A stretch of DNA of 64,000 nucleotides. Origin: Allohoeflea poritis. Its GTDB lineage: Bacteria > Pseudomonadota > Alphaproteobacteria > Rhizobiales > Rhizobiaceae. Shown here piece after piece: positions 8,610 to 17,306 of this stretch. Each line of letters starts with the position of its first letter. Position 1 is the stretch's first letter. The DNA is taken from NCBI RefSeq assembly GCF_027889715.1, contig NZ_JAPJZH010000011.1, positions 124,001-188,000 on the forward strand, read 5' to 3'. The notes under the pieces were generated by a model that worked only from the letters and a program-made list of their open reading frames with translations, was not told the origin of the DNA and did not search any database. The position numbers and the translations under genes are program-made.

Positions 8610-9716
8610 TTACAGGCGCCCCGCTCTTTGCTGCAGCATCAGGAACGTGTCCTGGGCATATTCAGAGATCTGGAACCACAGATAGGCCTCGCCGCGGTAG
8701 CTCATATAGGAATCGTGTAGCGCCTTGAAATCCTCATTGTCCTCCGAAAGCTCGGTATAGGTTTCCTTTGCGGCGTTGAAGCAGGCCAGCATGATGTCGC
8801 TGGAATAGGGCCGCAGGACTGTTCCGAACTGCACGAGCTCGCGCAGAATAGGCGGATTGAGCGTGTCGTAGCGGGCCATCATGACCGAATTGGCAAGCGC
8901 TGACGCCGAGCGGATCGCGGCCTGATAGCTTTTGGGCAGCGCGTTCCACTTTTCGAGATTGATCAGGTTCATGACGGTCACGCCGCCTTCCCACCATCCC
9001 GGATAGTAATAGTACTTTGCCACGCGGTTGAGGCCCAGCTTGTCGTCGTCATAGGGGCCGACGAACTCAGCGGCATCGACCGTGCCGTTTTCCATCGCCC
9101 CGTAAATGCGCTCGGCCGGCAGGCTGACGGGATTCACGCCGATCTTCCTGACGATCTCGCCACCGAAGCCGCCGATCCGGAACTTGATCCCCTGCATATC
9201 GTCCAGCGTATTGATTTCCCTGCGGAACCAACCGCCCATCTGGGCACCGGTATTGCCGGCGGGAAATCCGATAATGTTGAACTTGCTGTAGAATTTGTTG
9301 AGCAGATCAAGGCCTCCGCCCTCATAGAGCCAGGCGTTCATCATCCTCTGGTTCAGGCCGAAAGGCACACCCGTTCCGAATGCGAAAGCCGGATCCTTCT
9401 CCCAGAAATAGTTGGAGGCGGTGCTTGCAATATCGATCTTGCCTTCCTGAACCGCGTCGAGGCCGTCAAGCGCATTCACCAGTTCGCCGTCCGGAAAGAC
9501 CTTGATATCGAATTTTCCGTCGGTCAGCTCACGAACGGATTCGGCAAACACTTCCGCTGTGCCGTAAATCGTGTCCAGCAGCTTCGGATAGCCGGACGAA
9601 AGCTGCCATGTGATGTTCGGCAGGGACTGCGCCACCGCCGGTGCCGCCAATGCCACCGACGCCGCTGCGCCCGTGCCTGCCACACCCGCCCTCCTGATGA
9701 ATGAGCGACGGTTCAT
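8610..9716 (-). CDS. TRAP transporter solute-binding protein, TakP-like (2-oxoacid)
   Basis: 368 residues with a twin-arginine leader (MNRRSFIRRAG, then a cleavage-like AAPAVAQ), so a folded periplasmic protein. The body is a DctP-family binding protein. The blocks EFVGPYDDDKLG and YYYYPGWWEGG are those of TakP of Rhodobacter, which binds monocarboxylate 2-oxoacids such as pyruvate and longer keto acids. GAGGAGG precedes the ATG. Unusually, no DctQ or DctM membrane subunits are adjacent. The gene stands between a 2-oxoacid oxidoreductase and a divergently transcribed hydrolase. The separate dctPQM genes at 31-34.5 kb have their own binding protein, so this one must pair with a membrane unit elsewhere. 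The 201-nt gap to the oxidoreductase shows no clear signal. Confidence 0.88.
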   Translation of the reverse strand: MNRRSFIRRAGVAGTGAAASVALAAPAVAQSLPNITWQLSSGYPKLLDTIYGTAEVFAESVRELTDGKFDIKVFPDGELVNALDGLDAVQEGKIDIASTASNYFWEKDPAFAFGTGVPFGLNQRMMNAWLYEGGGLDLLNKFYSKFNIIGFPAGNTGAQMGGWFRREINTLDDMQGIKFRIGGFGGEIVRKIGVNPVSLPAERIYGAMENGTVDAAEFVGPYDDDKLGLNRVAKYYYYPGWWEGGVTVMNLINLEKWNALPKSYQAAIRSASALANSVMMARYDTLNPPILRELVQFGTVLRPYSSDIMLACFNAAKETYTELSEDNEDFKALHDSYMSYRGEAYLWFQISEYAQDTFLMLQQRAGRL

Positions 9717-9980
9717 GCTTGTCCTCCTCTGGGATTTTCGAAAGGCCGGTTTGTCGGAAGCTGGGCCGCGAATCAGACTACACCTTGTTCATGTTCATGC
9801 AAATGAATCGCATGGGTATTTTCAACCAACGGAACAATATTTCAAAGCCTGCGAAAGCGCACATCGGCGTACGCCGCATACAGCGCCCCGCACTTGTTAC
9901 ATGTGCCGTAAATCGGCGGTTGCAAGATCGTGCGCATACGCTAAATAGCCCGCAGCCGAGCAACCGATCCGGAGGCTGAA

Positions 9981-10748
9981 ATGCGCAGCGCCATTGTCGC
10001 GATCCCTGCCGATACCAGAGAAATGGATGGATATGTCTGGCATGCCAGCCCGTCCCAGTATGCATCAGCCGCCTTCAAGGCCGCGGACGTCATACCGCTG
10101 ATCGTACCGGCTCTTGGACGCGACCTGTCCGGCTATACCGAGATCGACGAGATCCTCGATCGCGTCGACGGCGTCATGATCAGCGGCGCCCGCAGCAATG
10201 TCGGCCCGGAACTCTATGGTCAGGAACCGACGCCGGAGAACGGGCCCTACGATGCGGACCGCGATGCGACGAGCCTGCCGCTGATCCGGCGAACAATCGA
10301 AAAGGGCATTCCGCTTCTCGCCATCTGCCGCGGCATCCAGGAGCTTAATGTCGCGCTCGGCGGAACGCTTGCGACCGAAATCCAGGAAACGCCCGGAAAT
10401 CTGGATCACCGGCGGCCGGAACATGACGATCCCGATATTCGTTTCGGCATCCGCCAGGAAATCGCGGTCGAAAGGGAAAGCTGCCTTTTCGACATACTCC
10501 AGGAGGAAACCGCGCAGGTGAATTCGCTGCACCGGCAGGCGATCGGGCAGATCGCGCCCGGTCTGACTATCGAGGCGCGGACCGAAGACGGCGTTATCGA
10601 GGCCGTTTCGGTGGACGGTGCCAAGGCCTTTGCCCTCGGCGTCCAATGGCATCCCGAATACTGGGCGCAGTCCGATCACGCATCCTACAGGCTGTTGAAG
10701 GCTTTCGGTGACGCCGCGCGCGAATATGCATGGAAGAAACGCGGCTGA
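9981..10748 (+). CDS. Gamma-glutamyl-GABA hydrolase-like class I amidotransferase (PuuD family)
   Basis: 255 residues, the normal length for PuuD/peptidase C26 hydrolases. The nucleophile elbow LLAICRGIQELNVALGG gives the catalytic cysteine near residue 115, and VQWHPE near the C-terminus carries the catalytic histidine and glutamate. Family members remove the gamma-glutamyl group from gamma-glutamyl-GABA in polyamine breakdown, or act on related gamma-glutamyl compounds. The start ATG is preceded by CGGAGG. No puuA or other polyamine-catabolic partner is adjacent, so the exact substrate is open; an ornithine decarboxylase sits 12 kb away. It converges on a LacI regulator gene with only 19 bases between them. 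Confidence 0.85.
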   Translation: MRSAIVAIPADTREMDGYVWHASPSQYASAAFKAADVIPLIVPALGRDLSGYTEIDEILDRVDGVMISGARSNVGPELYGQEPTPENGPYDADRDATSLPLIRRTIEKGIPLLAICRGIQELNVALGGTLATEIQETPGNLDHRRPEHDDPDIRFGIRQEIAVERESCLFDILQEETAQVNSLHRQAIGQIAPGLTIEARTEDGVIEAVSVDGAKAFALGVQWHPEYWAQSDHASYRLLKAFGDAAREYAWKKRG

Positions 10749-10767
10749 TCCGGAGTGACTTCGGCAG

Positions 10768-11787
10768 TCAGGCCTGTTTCAAGGGCGACGTGGACTGGCG
10801 GATGCGCATTTCCGGCCGGATAAGATGCAGACCGTCCGCGTCGGAGGATCCGTTGAGCTTGTCGAGAAGCGCGCGGGCGGCCATCCGCCCGACCTCCGCC
10901 TGCCCGTTCCAGACCGTGGTCAGCGAAGGCGTCGCGATGGATGCTTCCTCCAGGTCATCATAGCCGGTGACCGAAATATCCTTGCCCGGCACAAGGCCGG
11001 CCCGGGCAATTCCGTTCATCAGCCCGATGGCGACGAGGTCGTTCCAGCATACGGCCGCGGTCGGCTTCTGGGGCAGCGACAGGAAATTGACGGCCGCCTC
11101 GAACCCGGCTTGCTTCGTGCGCGGCCCGGGTATGCGCAGGTCGGGATCGACCTCGATATTGGCCTTCTGCAAGGCATTGACGTAGCCCTGATAACGGTGC
11201 CGCCCGGTGGAGGTCTGATCGGTGCCGCCGACCATCGCGATGCAGCTGTGACCAAGACCGATCAGGTGGTTGGTCGCCAGCGCGATCCCATAGGCATCAT
11301 CGCCCCGGTAGATCGGCACATCGACCTCGTCGACCGAGCGCGCGATCAGGATTGCCGGCATACCGTTTTCCTCGGCAAGCGCGATATCGCGTTTCGGCGT
11401 GCCGATCGCCGGAGACATGATCACGCCGTCGCCGCCAAGCTGCAAAAGGGTCTCGATGAAGTTGCGCTGCTTCTCGACTGAATCATAGTGGTTCGACAAG
11501 ATGAAGGTCTGCCGGTTGCGGTCGAGCTCGCCTTCGATGGCACGCAGGATTTCGGCATAGAACGGGTTCATGATGTCGTGGACCACGACGCCGATGATGC
11601 CAGAGCGCGATGTGCGCAGGCTGGCCGCGCGCCGGTTGTAGATATAGCCGAGGGTCTGTGCCTGTTCCTTGATTTTCTCGCGCGTCGCATCCGCGACAAG
11701 CGGGCTGTCGCGCAGCGCAAGGGAGACCGTCGCCGTCGAAAGGCCAAGTGAATCGGCGATCGTCGAGAGTTTGACCTTCTGGCCCAA
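10768..11787 (-). CDS. LacI-family transcriptional regulator
   Basis: 339 residues. The N-terminal helix-turn-helix (KLSTIADSLGLSTATVSLALR) and the YIYNRRAASLRT hinge are typical of LacI. A periplasmic-binding-protein-like sensor domain follows, with GIIGVVVHDIMNPFYAEIL and VTGYDDLEEA. Translation probably begins at TTG 11787, because an in-frame TGA lies directly before it and AGGGG is suitably spaced. No sugar gene is adjacent: the neighbours are a PuuD-like hydrolase (convergent) and a MarR regulator. The target is therefore unknown; autoregulation is likely for the family. Confidence 0.88.
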   Translation of the reverse strand: MGQKVKLSTIADSLGLSTATVSLALRDSPLVADATREKIKEQAQTLGYIYNRRAASLRTSRSGIIGVVVHDIMNPFYAEILRAIEGELDRNRQTFILSNHYDSVEKQRNFIETLLQLGGDGVIMSPAIGTPKRDIALAEENGMPAILIARSVDEVDVPIYRGDDAYGIALATNHLIGLGHSCIAMVGGTDQTSTGRHRYQGYVNALQKANIEVDPDLRIPGPRTKQAGFEAAVNFLSLPQKPTAAVCWNDLVAIGLMNGIARAGLVPGKDISVTGYDDLEEASIATPSLTTVWNGQAEVGRMAARALLDKLNGSSDADGLHLIRPEMRIRQSTSPLKQA

Positions 11788-11904
11788 TCAATACCCCTAG
11801 AGCAAATCTGGCACCCGGCCGCGACACGGCACGGCTCTGACCGTTTGTTTGTCGGACCGTTTTAAACGAAAACTAAATTTTTTAAAGGGACGAACCGGTC
11901 GCGC

Positions 11905-12375
11905 TCAGCCCAGAGCCGAGGCGATGTTATGTTCGACCTTCTTCAGCAATCGCATCAGCGACTTGACGTCTTTCACGCTGAGTTCCTGCAGCGCAATCTT
12001 CTGCGACTTCCTGATCGCCTTGCGAACCGATTTCACGGCATCATGACCGGCTTCGGTCAGATAGACGTGCGACAATCGTGCATCGGTTTCGGATTCTCTT
12101 TTGTCGACAAATCCCTGAGCGGCAAGCCGGTTAATCGTTTTGGTCATCGTCGGAGCCCGAACGCCAAGTTGTTCTGCAATTGCCGAGAGCGAAAGCCCGT
12201 CATTGGCGTCAAGAGCAAGTATTACGGCATCTTGACCGGCATAAAGACCACAAGAAAGAAGTTGGCGCGATAATAATGTGCGCGAGTATCGAGCTGAAGC
12301 AGACAATTGGGAGAAAAGTTCAACCTTTTCCTCATTGTTTTTCTTGTCTTCACTGGATTTATTCTTCTTGGCCAT
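11905..12375 (-). CDS. MarR-family transcriptional regulator
   Basis: 156 residues from the ATG at 12375, which has GGGAGG six bases upstream; an in-frame TTG at 12420 lacks such a site. The N-terminus is unusually lysine-rich (MAKKNKSSEDKKNNEEK). The winged-helix core follows, with LSAIAEQLGVRAPTMTKTINRL as recognition helix and KRESETDARLSHVYLTEAG as wing. MarR proteins are dimeric repressors that usually respond to phenolic or other small ligands. It diverges from a creatininase-family hydrolase, which may be its target. The preceding LacI gene lies on the same strand about 120 bases downstream. Confidence 0.88.
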   Translation of the reverse strand: MAKKNKSSEDKKNNEEKVELFSQLSASARYSRTLLSRQLLSCGLYAGQDAVILALDANDGLSLSAIAEQLGVRAPTMTKTINRLAAQGFVDKRESETDARLSHVYLTEAGHDAVKSVRKAIRKSQKIALQELSVKDVKSLMRLLKKVEHNIASALG

Positions 12376-12424
12376 AGCGGCCTCCCTATCCGCCCGAGCT
12401 CTTGAGCCATAGTCGGGCAACTAA

Positions 12425-12452
12425 ATTATAACGCCAGACGGCACTATTTCAA
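12425..12452 (-). promoter_or_regulatory. Sigma-70 type promoter of the marR-like gene
   Basis: On the minus strand TTGAAA (12452-12447), a 16-base spacer and a consensus TATAAT (12430-12425) lie about 50 bases upstream of the ATG at 12375. The rest of the 338-nt gap up to 12713 shows no further convincing gene or signal; short frames in it are not supported by a ribosome-binding site or a recognisable protein. Confidence 0.55.
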
Positions 12453-12713
12453 AATCCGTCGGCAGTTTTCGAATCCGCTTGCTTCGATTCGTGGCCCGGC
12501 CTCTCTTCAGTGCGTCCGGCAAAGGCCCATCTGCGGATTCAATCCGGTAAACCGGCGGCCGGCGACGCAGCATCAAGGCGGTGCCCGGCCAATGGCGTAG
12601 CACGCCATGCCGGCAAAGGCGTTGCACAGTGTTTTTCAGGCTGCTACCTGTCGCGGACGCAATCACGCGCCGCTTCTGCAATGACAGATGCGGCGCGCCA
12701 GGAGTTTCACCGC

Positions 12714-13505
12714 ATGGTGTTCCCAGCGCGAAATTGGGATGAAAACGACCAGGATCTCGATCCGCAGGAACGGCACGATTGGATCGCTGTTCTACCGCTC
12801 GGCGCTCATGAACAACACGGCCCGCATCTGCCCTTCGAGACCGATACCATCATTGCCGACGGCATAGCCGACGCCGTTGCCGGGGCACTGCCGCCTCACC
12901 TTCCGGTGACGTTTTTGCCCACCGAGCCTGTCGGCTATTCGATCGAACACATGGACAGCCCCGGAACGCGCAGCCTGGGCTGGCAGGAGGCGGTGGAGCG
13001 ATGGATCGGCACCGCCGAAATGCTGCACCGGTCCGGTGTCCGCAAGCTCGTGATGCTCAACGCCCATGGCGGAAATGCCCCGCTGATGACGATCGTCGCC
13101 ACCGAGGCCCGGGTTCGCTTCAACATGCTGGCCGTGGCGACGAGCTGGACGCGCTTCGGCGTTCCGGAGGGCATCGTGACCGCCCGCGAAAAGGCGATCG
13201 GCATTCATGCCGGCGAAATCGAGACGTCCGTCATGCTGGCGCTGCATCCGGACCTTGTCGATATCGCGCGCGCCGCCGATTTCGACTCTTTCCAGGAGAC
13301 GATGGAGCATTCCGCAACGCATTTGCGCGCCTATGGCCCACATGCTTTCGGCTGGAAAATGGCGGACCTGAATCCGGCGGGCGCCACCGGCAATGCGCTT
13401 GCGGCGACGGCGGACAAGGGTCGCGCCCTGATCGCCCACAGCGCCCGCGGCCTCGTCGAACTGCTGGAGGATGTCCACAGATTCGACACCGGCCGGCTGC
13501 GCTAA
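12714..13505 (+). CDS. Creatininase-family amidohydrolase
   Basis: About 263 residues if translation starts at ATG 12714, which has AGGAG nine bases upstream; an in-frame ATG at 12681 has no ribosome-binding site. Metal-binding motifs of the creatininase fold are all present: LGAHEQHGPHLPFETD, MLNAHGGN and HAGEIETS. The family hydrolyses cyclic amides, for example creatinine and formamide intermediates in riboflavin and mycofactocin pathways. No neighbour identifies the substrate. It diverges from the marR-like gene and is followed after 66 bases by the COG0523 GTPase on the same strand. Confidence 0.87.
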   Translation: MVFPARNWDENDQDLDPQERHDWIAVLPLGAHEQHGPHLPFETDTIIADGIADAVAGALPPHLPVTFLPTEPVGYSIEHMDSPGTRSLGWQEAVERWIGTAEMLHRSGVRKLVMLNAHGGNAPLMTIVATEARVRFNMLAVATSWTRFGVPEGIVTAREKAIGIHAGEIETSVMLALHPDLVDIARAADFDSFQETMEHSATHLRAYGPHAFGWKMADLNPAGATGNALAATADKGRALIAHSARGLVELLEDVHRFDTGRLR

Positions 13506-13571
13506 ACGGCTTGTGACTAGGCGGTCGTGACCATTTGGCCTATATGCGGGATCAGACCACAGGAGCCGCCC

Positions 13572-14618
13572 ATGAGCGAGGCCTACAATCCCATACCCGT
13601 TACCGTGTTGACCGGTTATCTTGGATCCGGCAAGACGACCTTGTTGAACCGCATCCTTTCCGAAGACCACGGCAAGCGCTACGCGGTGATCGTCAATGAG
13701 TTCGGCGAGATCGGTATCGATAATGACCTGATCGTCGAATCGGACGAAGAAATCTACGAGATGAACAATGGCTGCGTGTGCTGCACGGTGCGCGGCGACC
13801 TTATACGGGTCGTCGAGGGACTGATGCGGCGCCCCGGCCGTTTCGACGCGATCGTGGTGGAGACAACCGGGCTTGCCGATCCGGCGCCCGTCGCCCAGAC
13901 CTTCTTCATGGATGACGACGTGCGCCAGAAGACCCGGCTGGATGCAGTCGTCGCGCTGGTCGATGCCAAGCACCTGCCGCTGCGGCTCAAGGACAGCCGG
14001 GAGGCCGAAGACCAGATCGCCTTCGCTGATGTCGTGCTCCTCAACAAGACGGACCTTGTCGGCGAAGACGAGCTGCGCGAGCGCGAACAGGCGATCCGGG
14101 CGATCAATCCGTCAGCGCGCATCCATCGTACCGAGCGCGCCGGGATCGGCCTGGATGACGTGCTCGATCGCGGCGCCTTCGATCTGCAGCGCGCACTCGA
14201 CAACGACCCGCATTTCCTCGATCACGATCATCCGGATCACGTTTGCGGCCCGGACTGCGATCACGATCACGATCATGATCATGATCACCACCACCATCAC
14301 CACGCGCCGGCCGATATTCATGATGCAACGATCCAGTCGGTTTCCCTGAGGGCCGGCCCGCTCAAGCCGGACCTGTTCTTTCCGTGGATCCAGAAGACGA
14401 CGCAGATCGACGGACCGAACATTCTTCGGCTCAAGGGGATCATCGCCTTCGACGAAGACGACGAGCGCTATATCGTCCAGGGCATCCACATGCTCGTGGA
14501 AGGGGACCATCAGCGTGCGTGGAAACCGGACGAGAAACGTGAAAGCCGCATCGTGTTCATCGGCCGCGATCTCGACCACGAAAAGCTCAAGCGCACATTT
14601 GAAGCCTGCCAGGCGTAA
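13572..14618 (+). CDS. COG0523/CobW-family GTP-dependent metal chaperone
   Basis: 348 residues from ATG 13572, with GGAG six bases upstream. The Walker [10 protein letters not shown] is near residue 12, the family's metal site GCVCC near 70 and the guanine-specificity NKTD near 170. A histidine/aspartate-rich linker (encoded about 14223-14305, including a run of six His) precedes the C-terminal CobW_C domain. COG0523 GTPases deliver zinc or other metals to client proteins in the cytoplasm. The next gene, eight bases on, encodes a WD40 protein, a pairing I recall from other alphaproteobacteria. I saw no Zur-like box upstream. The client and the metal are not proven; zinc is most likely. Confidence 0.9.
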   Translation: MSEAYNPIPVTVLTGYLGSGKTTLLNRILSEDHGKRYAVIVNEFGEIGIDNDLIVESDEEIYEMNNGCVCCTVRGDLIRVVEGLMRRPGRFDAIVVETTGLADPAPVAQTFFMDDDVRQKTRLDAVVALVDAKHLPLRLKDSREAEDQIAFADVVLLNKTDLVGEDELREREQAIRAINPSARIHRTERAGIGLDDVLDRGAFDLQRALDNDPHFLDHDHPDHVCGPDCDHDHDHDHDHHHHHHAPADIHDATIQSVSLRAGPLKPDLFFPWIQKTTQIDGPNILRLKGIIAFDEDDERYIVQGIHMLVEGDHQRAWKPDEKRESRIVFIGRDLDHEKLKRTFEACQA

Positions 14619-14625
14619 AGTTTCG

Positions 14626-15597
14626 ATGCCGACCATCGCTCCGCTCCACCTCGACGGTCACTGTGTCGCCGCAAACTTTATTGGCGCGGTTCCGTTCTTC
14701 GCGCTTGCCGACGGCTCCCTGCACTGGCTCGATCACGGCGGCAAATCCGCAGACATTCATGACGGGCTGTTGTGCGCAACCCGCGACTGGCAGGGCCGGT
14801 CACTGCTGACCGGCGGCGAGGACGGCAAGATCGTCCGCACGACGTCCGACGGCGGCAGTGAGATCCTGGCGGACAATGCCGGCAAGTGGATCAACTGCAT
14901 CGCCGCCGGGCCGCAGGACGCGGTGGCGTTTTCAACGGGTCGCTCCACAATTGTGCGCAAAGCCGATGGAACCCTGTCAGAGTTTCAGGAAGAGCGCACG
15001 GTCGAGGGGCTCGCCTTCGCGCCGAAGGGCCTGCGCATCGCCGCGACGCGCTACAATGGCGTTTCGCTTCACTGGGCCGGCATCCAGGCACCGGCGGTGG
15101 ATCTGGACTGGAAGGGCGCACACACCCAGGTGATCTTTTCGCCCGATGGCAACTATGTCGTCTCAAGCATGCAGGAGAATGCGCTGCATGGCTGGCGTCT
15201 CAGCGACGGCAAACACATGCGCATGTCCGGCTACCCTTCCAAGGTCAAATCGCTGAGCTGGAGCGCCAGGGGCAAATGGCTTGCCTCCTCCGGCGCGCCG
15301 GCCGCGGTCGTCTGGCCGTTCTCGGGCAAGGACGGGCCGATGGGAAAGGCGCCCCTCCAGCTCGGCAAGCGCGACGAAGCCGTCACCTGTGTCGCCTGCC
15401 ACCCGACCGATGATGTCGTTGCCATCGGCTATGGCGACGGCACCATCCTTGCCGCAAGCTTTCCGGAGGGGAAGGAAGCCACGCTGCGGCGCAGCGGCAA
15501 AGGCGCAGTCAGTTCAATGCAGTGGAACGACAAGGGCGTGCAACTCGCTTTTGGTACGGAAAGCGGCGATTGCGGTATCATAGACCTGACGGCCTGA
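14626..15597 (+). CDS. WD40-repeat protein linked to the COG0523 GTPase
   Basis: 323 residues from the ATG at 14626, seven bases after the GTPase stop codon. The sequence is a series of beta-propeller blades of about 40 residues (for example VDLDWKGAHTQVIFSPDGNY and VTCVACHPTDDVVAIGYGDG) covering essentially the whole chain. There is no signal peptide, so it should be cytoplasmic. WD40 propellers are protein-interaction platforms. Position suggests it works with the metal chaperone, perhaps presenting clients. No catalytic residues are recognisable. Confidence 0.85.
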   Translation: MPTIAPLHLDGHCVAANFIGAVPFFALADGSLHWLDHGGKSADIHDGLLCATRDWQGRSLLTGGEDGKIVRTTSDGGSEILADNAGKWINCIAAGPQDAVAFSTGRSTIVRKADGTLSEFQEERTVEGLAFAPKGLRIAATRYNGVSLHWAGIQAPAVDLDWKGAHTQVIFSPDGNYVVSSMQENALHGWRLSDGKHMRMSGYPSKVKSLSWSARGKWLASSGAPAAVVWPFSGKDGPMGKAPLQLGKRDEAVTCVACHPTDDVVAIGYGDGTILAASFPEGKEATLRRSGKGAVSSMQWNDKGVQLAFGTESGDCGIIDLTA

Positions 15598-15613
15598 ACG
15601 CGGAGGACCGGCG

Positions 15614-16045
15614 ATGAACACAACACCCGCCCAGCTCATAGAGCGATTTTACCACGAGGTCTGGAACACCGGCGACGAGGACGTCGCGCGGCAGATCCTG
15701 CACAAGGATTTCGTCTTTCGCGGCTCCCTCGGTTCCGAACGCAACGGGCCTGAAGGTTTCATCGACTATCTGCGTGCCGTGCGCGGTTCGCTGCCGGACT
15801 TTGTCTGCAACATTCAGGAGATCGTGACGGAAGGTCACCGGGCGGTCGCACGCATGGAATTTGTCGGGACCCACGGCGGAACATTTTACGGCGTGCCGCA
15901 GACCGGCGCGAAAATCACCTGGGCCGGCGCCGCATTCTTCACAACCGACGGACGGCAGATAACCGAATTGTGGGTTCTGGGTGACATCGATGCGGTCAAG
16001 CGCCAGCTTGGGCTTCAGGACGGTGGCGATTTTTCGGCCGGTTGA
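15614..16045 (+). CDS. SnoaL-like / ester cyclase-like small protein
   Basis: 143 residues with the fold pattern of the SnoaL-like NTF2 superfamily: LIERFYHEVWNTGDEDVARQ near the start, a central FRGSLG, and the late strand GAKITWAGAAFF. Family members range from polyketide cyclases to uncharacterised hydrolases. It follows the WD40 gene by 16 bases with AGGA upstream of the ATG, so it probably belongs to the same operon. Nothing in the neighbourhood is a polyketide pathway, so a specific reaction cannot be named. Confidence 0.8.
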   Translation: MNTTPAQLIERFYHEVWNTGDEDVARQILHKDFVFRGSLGSERNGPEGFIDYLRAVRGSLPDFVCNIQEIVTEGHRAVARMEFVGTHGGTFYGVPQTGAKITWAGAAFFTTDGRQITELWVLGDIDAVKRQLGLQDGGDFSAG

Positions 16046-16079
16046 CTGACCGGCACACGTTTTCAGGCAGGTGCCGCGA

Positions 16080-17114
16080 TCAGGAATGATAAAAGTCGGC
16101 GACAGGCCGCTGGATGGTCTGTCCGGGCCTGTCGGCGCCCGCCAGCAGTTGCAGAAGCTGCCTGCCCATCAGATATCCGGCCTCCTCGATATCCTCGAAA
16201 ATCCGGTCGATGGTCGGATCGATCTGACTCAGGATCTGCGAGCTTGATTTGACCACGACCTCATAGGCGTCGCCGCGCAGCTTGCCGGCCGAGCGGAAGG
16301 CGCTCATGACGGCAAGATAGGAGGCCTCACCCGGACACACGAAACCGTCGGGCGCGTCATCCCGGGTCGCCAGCCCGCTTGCCCACGCGTTGATCTCGTC
16401 CATCGGGCTGATCAGCGAAACCTCTTCGGGGATGACATAGTCGAGACCCATCTTGCGCACCGCACGCATCAGCCCGTACTGCATGTGCTGGCTGAAGGTG
16501 AAACGGTCCGGCGGCTTGATCATGCAGATCTTGCGGCAGCCCTTTTCCGCCAGCCGCGTCGCCGCGAGATAGGCGAACTCCTCATTGTCGAAATCGACAA
16601 AGGAATGGCTGTGGCTGAACTCCGTGCGGCCGTGCGAGACGAAATGAAAATCGTTCTCGATCAGGAAGCGGACCCGCTGATCGAAAGGACTTGTCCGCGA
16701 GATCACCACGCCGTCAGCAAGATTGTTCTTGACGATGTGGTCGATAGGCGCCTTCGGATCGTCCTCGAATGCCGGCGTGATCGTCAGATGGTAGCTCGTG
16801 CCCCGGATCGCGCGGGTCAGGCCGCCGATCAGTGAGTTGCCGAACACCAGCAATTCGTCATGCGGATCGAGGATCAGGCTGATGACCCTGGTCTTCCCGG
16901 TGCGTAAGCGCTGGGCTGCCCTGTCGGGAACATAACCGATCCGCTCGGCGATTTCGGCGACCCGCCTGCGCGTGTCCAGGGCGATCTTCGGGTCGTCCGA
17001 CAAAGCCCGCGACACCGTGGTGACCGCCAGTCCCGCCGCCTCGGCCACCGTCTTGAGGGTCGGCCGCTTGCTCGTCTGCCGGGCGCGACTGATCTGCTGA
17101 ACTTCCCGGTTCAT
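16080..17114 (-). CDS. LacI-family regulator of the divergent sugar ABC operon
   Basis: 344 residues from ATG 17114, preceded by AGGGAG. The N-terminus has the LacI helix-turn-helix (LKTVAEAAGLAVTTVSRAL) followed by a hinge with YVPDRAAQRLRTGKT and a sugar-binding-protein-like sensor domain. It is transcribed away from the binding-protein gene at 17307. The 192-bp region between them holds a perfect 20-bp palindrome with a central CG, as LacI-family operators have. It is therefore very likely the local repressor of the sugar uptake and isomerase genes, relieved by a sugar or sugar phosphate. Confidence 0.9.
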   Translation of the reverse strand: MNREVQQISRARQTSKRPTLKTVAEAAGLAVTTVSRALSDDPKIALDTRRRVAEIAERIGYVPDRAAQRLRTGKTRVISLILDPHDELLVFGNSLIGGLTRAIRGTSYHLTITPAFEDDPKAPIDHIVKNNLADGVVISRTSPFDQRVRFLIENDFHFVSHGRTEFSHSHSFVDFDNEEFAYLAATRLAEKGCRKICMIKPPDRFTFSQHMQYGLMRAVRKMGLDYVIPEEVSLISPMDEINAWASGLATRDDAPDGFVCPGEASYLAVMSAFRSAGKLRGDAYEVVVKSSSQILSQIDPTIDRIFEDIEEAGYLMGRQLLQLLAGADRPGQTIQRPVADFYHS

Positions 17115-17243
17115 AAGCGATTGCTCCCTTGGTCTCTCGGACCTTATCATTATTGCAACGTTTTAAATATTGTTTTCTTGTTTTTCCAAAATTATTCCAT
17201 CTATTTAATTTAATTTGGTTTTTCGGAAAAATCAATTTCCGGA

Positions 17244-17276
17244 TTGACATATACCGTATTTATAACGTTATAAATA
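17244..17276 (+). promoter_or_regulatory. Promoter with perfect 20-bp LacI-type operator for the sugar operon
   Basis: TTGACA (17244-17249) is followed by the perfect palindrome TATTTATAACGTTATAAATA (17257-17276) with central CG. TTATAA (17268-17273), 18 bases from the -35, can serve as -10 and lies inside the palindrome, so binding would block RNA polymerase. A weaker related site with central CG at 17159-17160 (TTGCAACGTTTTAA) lies nearer the regulator gene and could give autoregulation or looping. The ATG of the binding protein is 30 bases downstream and has GGGAGG. Confidence 0.75.
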
Positions 17277-17306
17277 GCTTCTGATTTAGTCGCATGGGAG
17301 GAAAAA

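Noticed and set aside
11858-11868. CGTTTTAAACG dyad upstream of the LacI gene at 10768 as its operator
   Set aside because: Symmetry is short and lacks the central CG of LacI-family sites; it could occur by chance in this AT-rich gap.
12421-12681. Minus-strand open frame of 86 codons in the gap upstream of the marR-like gene
   Set aside because: It covers the marR promoter, has an arginine-rich composition without family resemblance and no ribosome-binding site.
14223-14305. Short repeats of CAYGAT-type triplets, and the similar stretch near 27700-27830, as possible repeat arrays or CRISPR-like units
   Set aside because: They are coding His/Asp-rich loops in the COG0523 GTPase and the NicO transporter, in frame, with no spacer structure.
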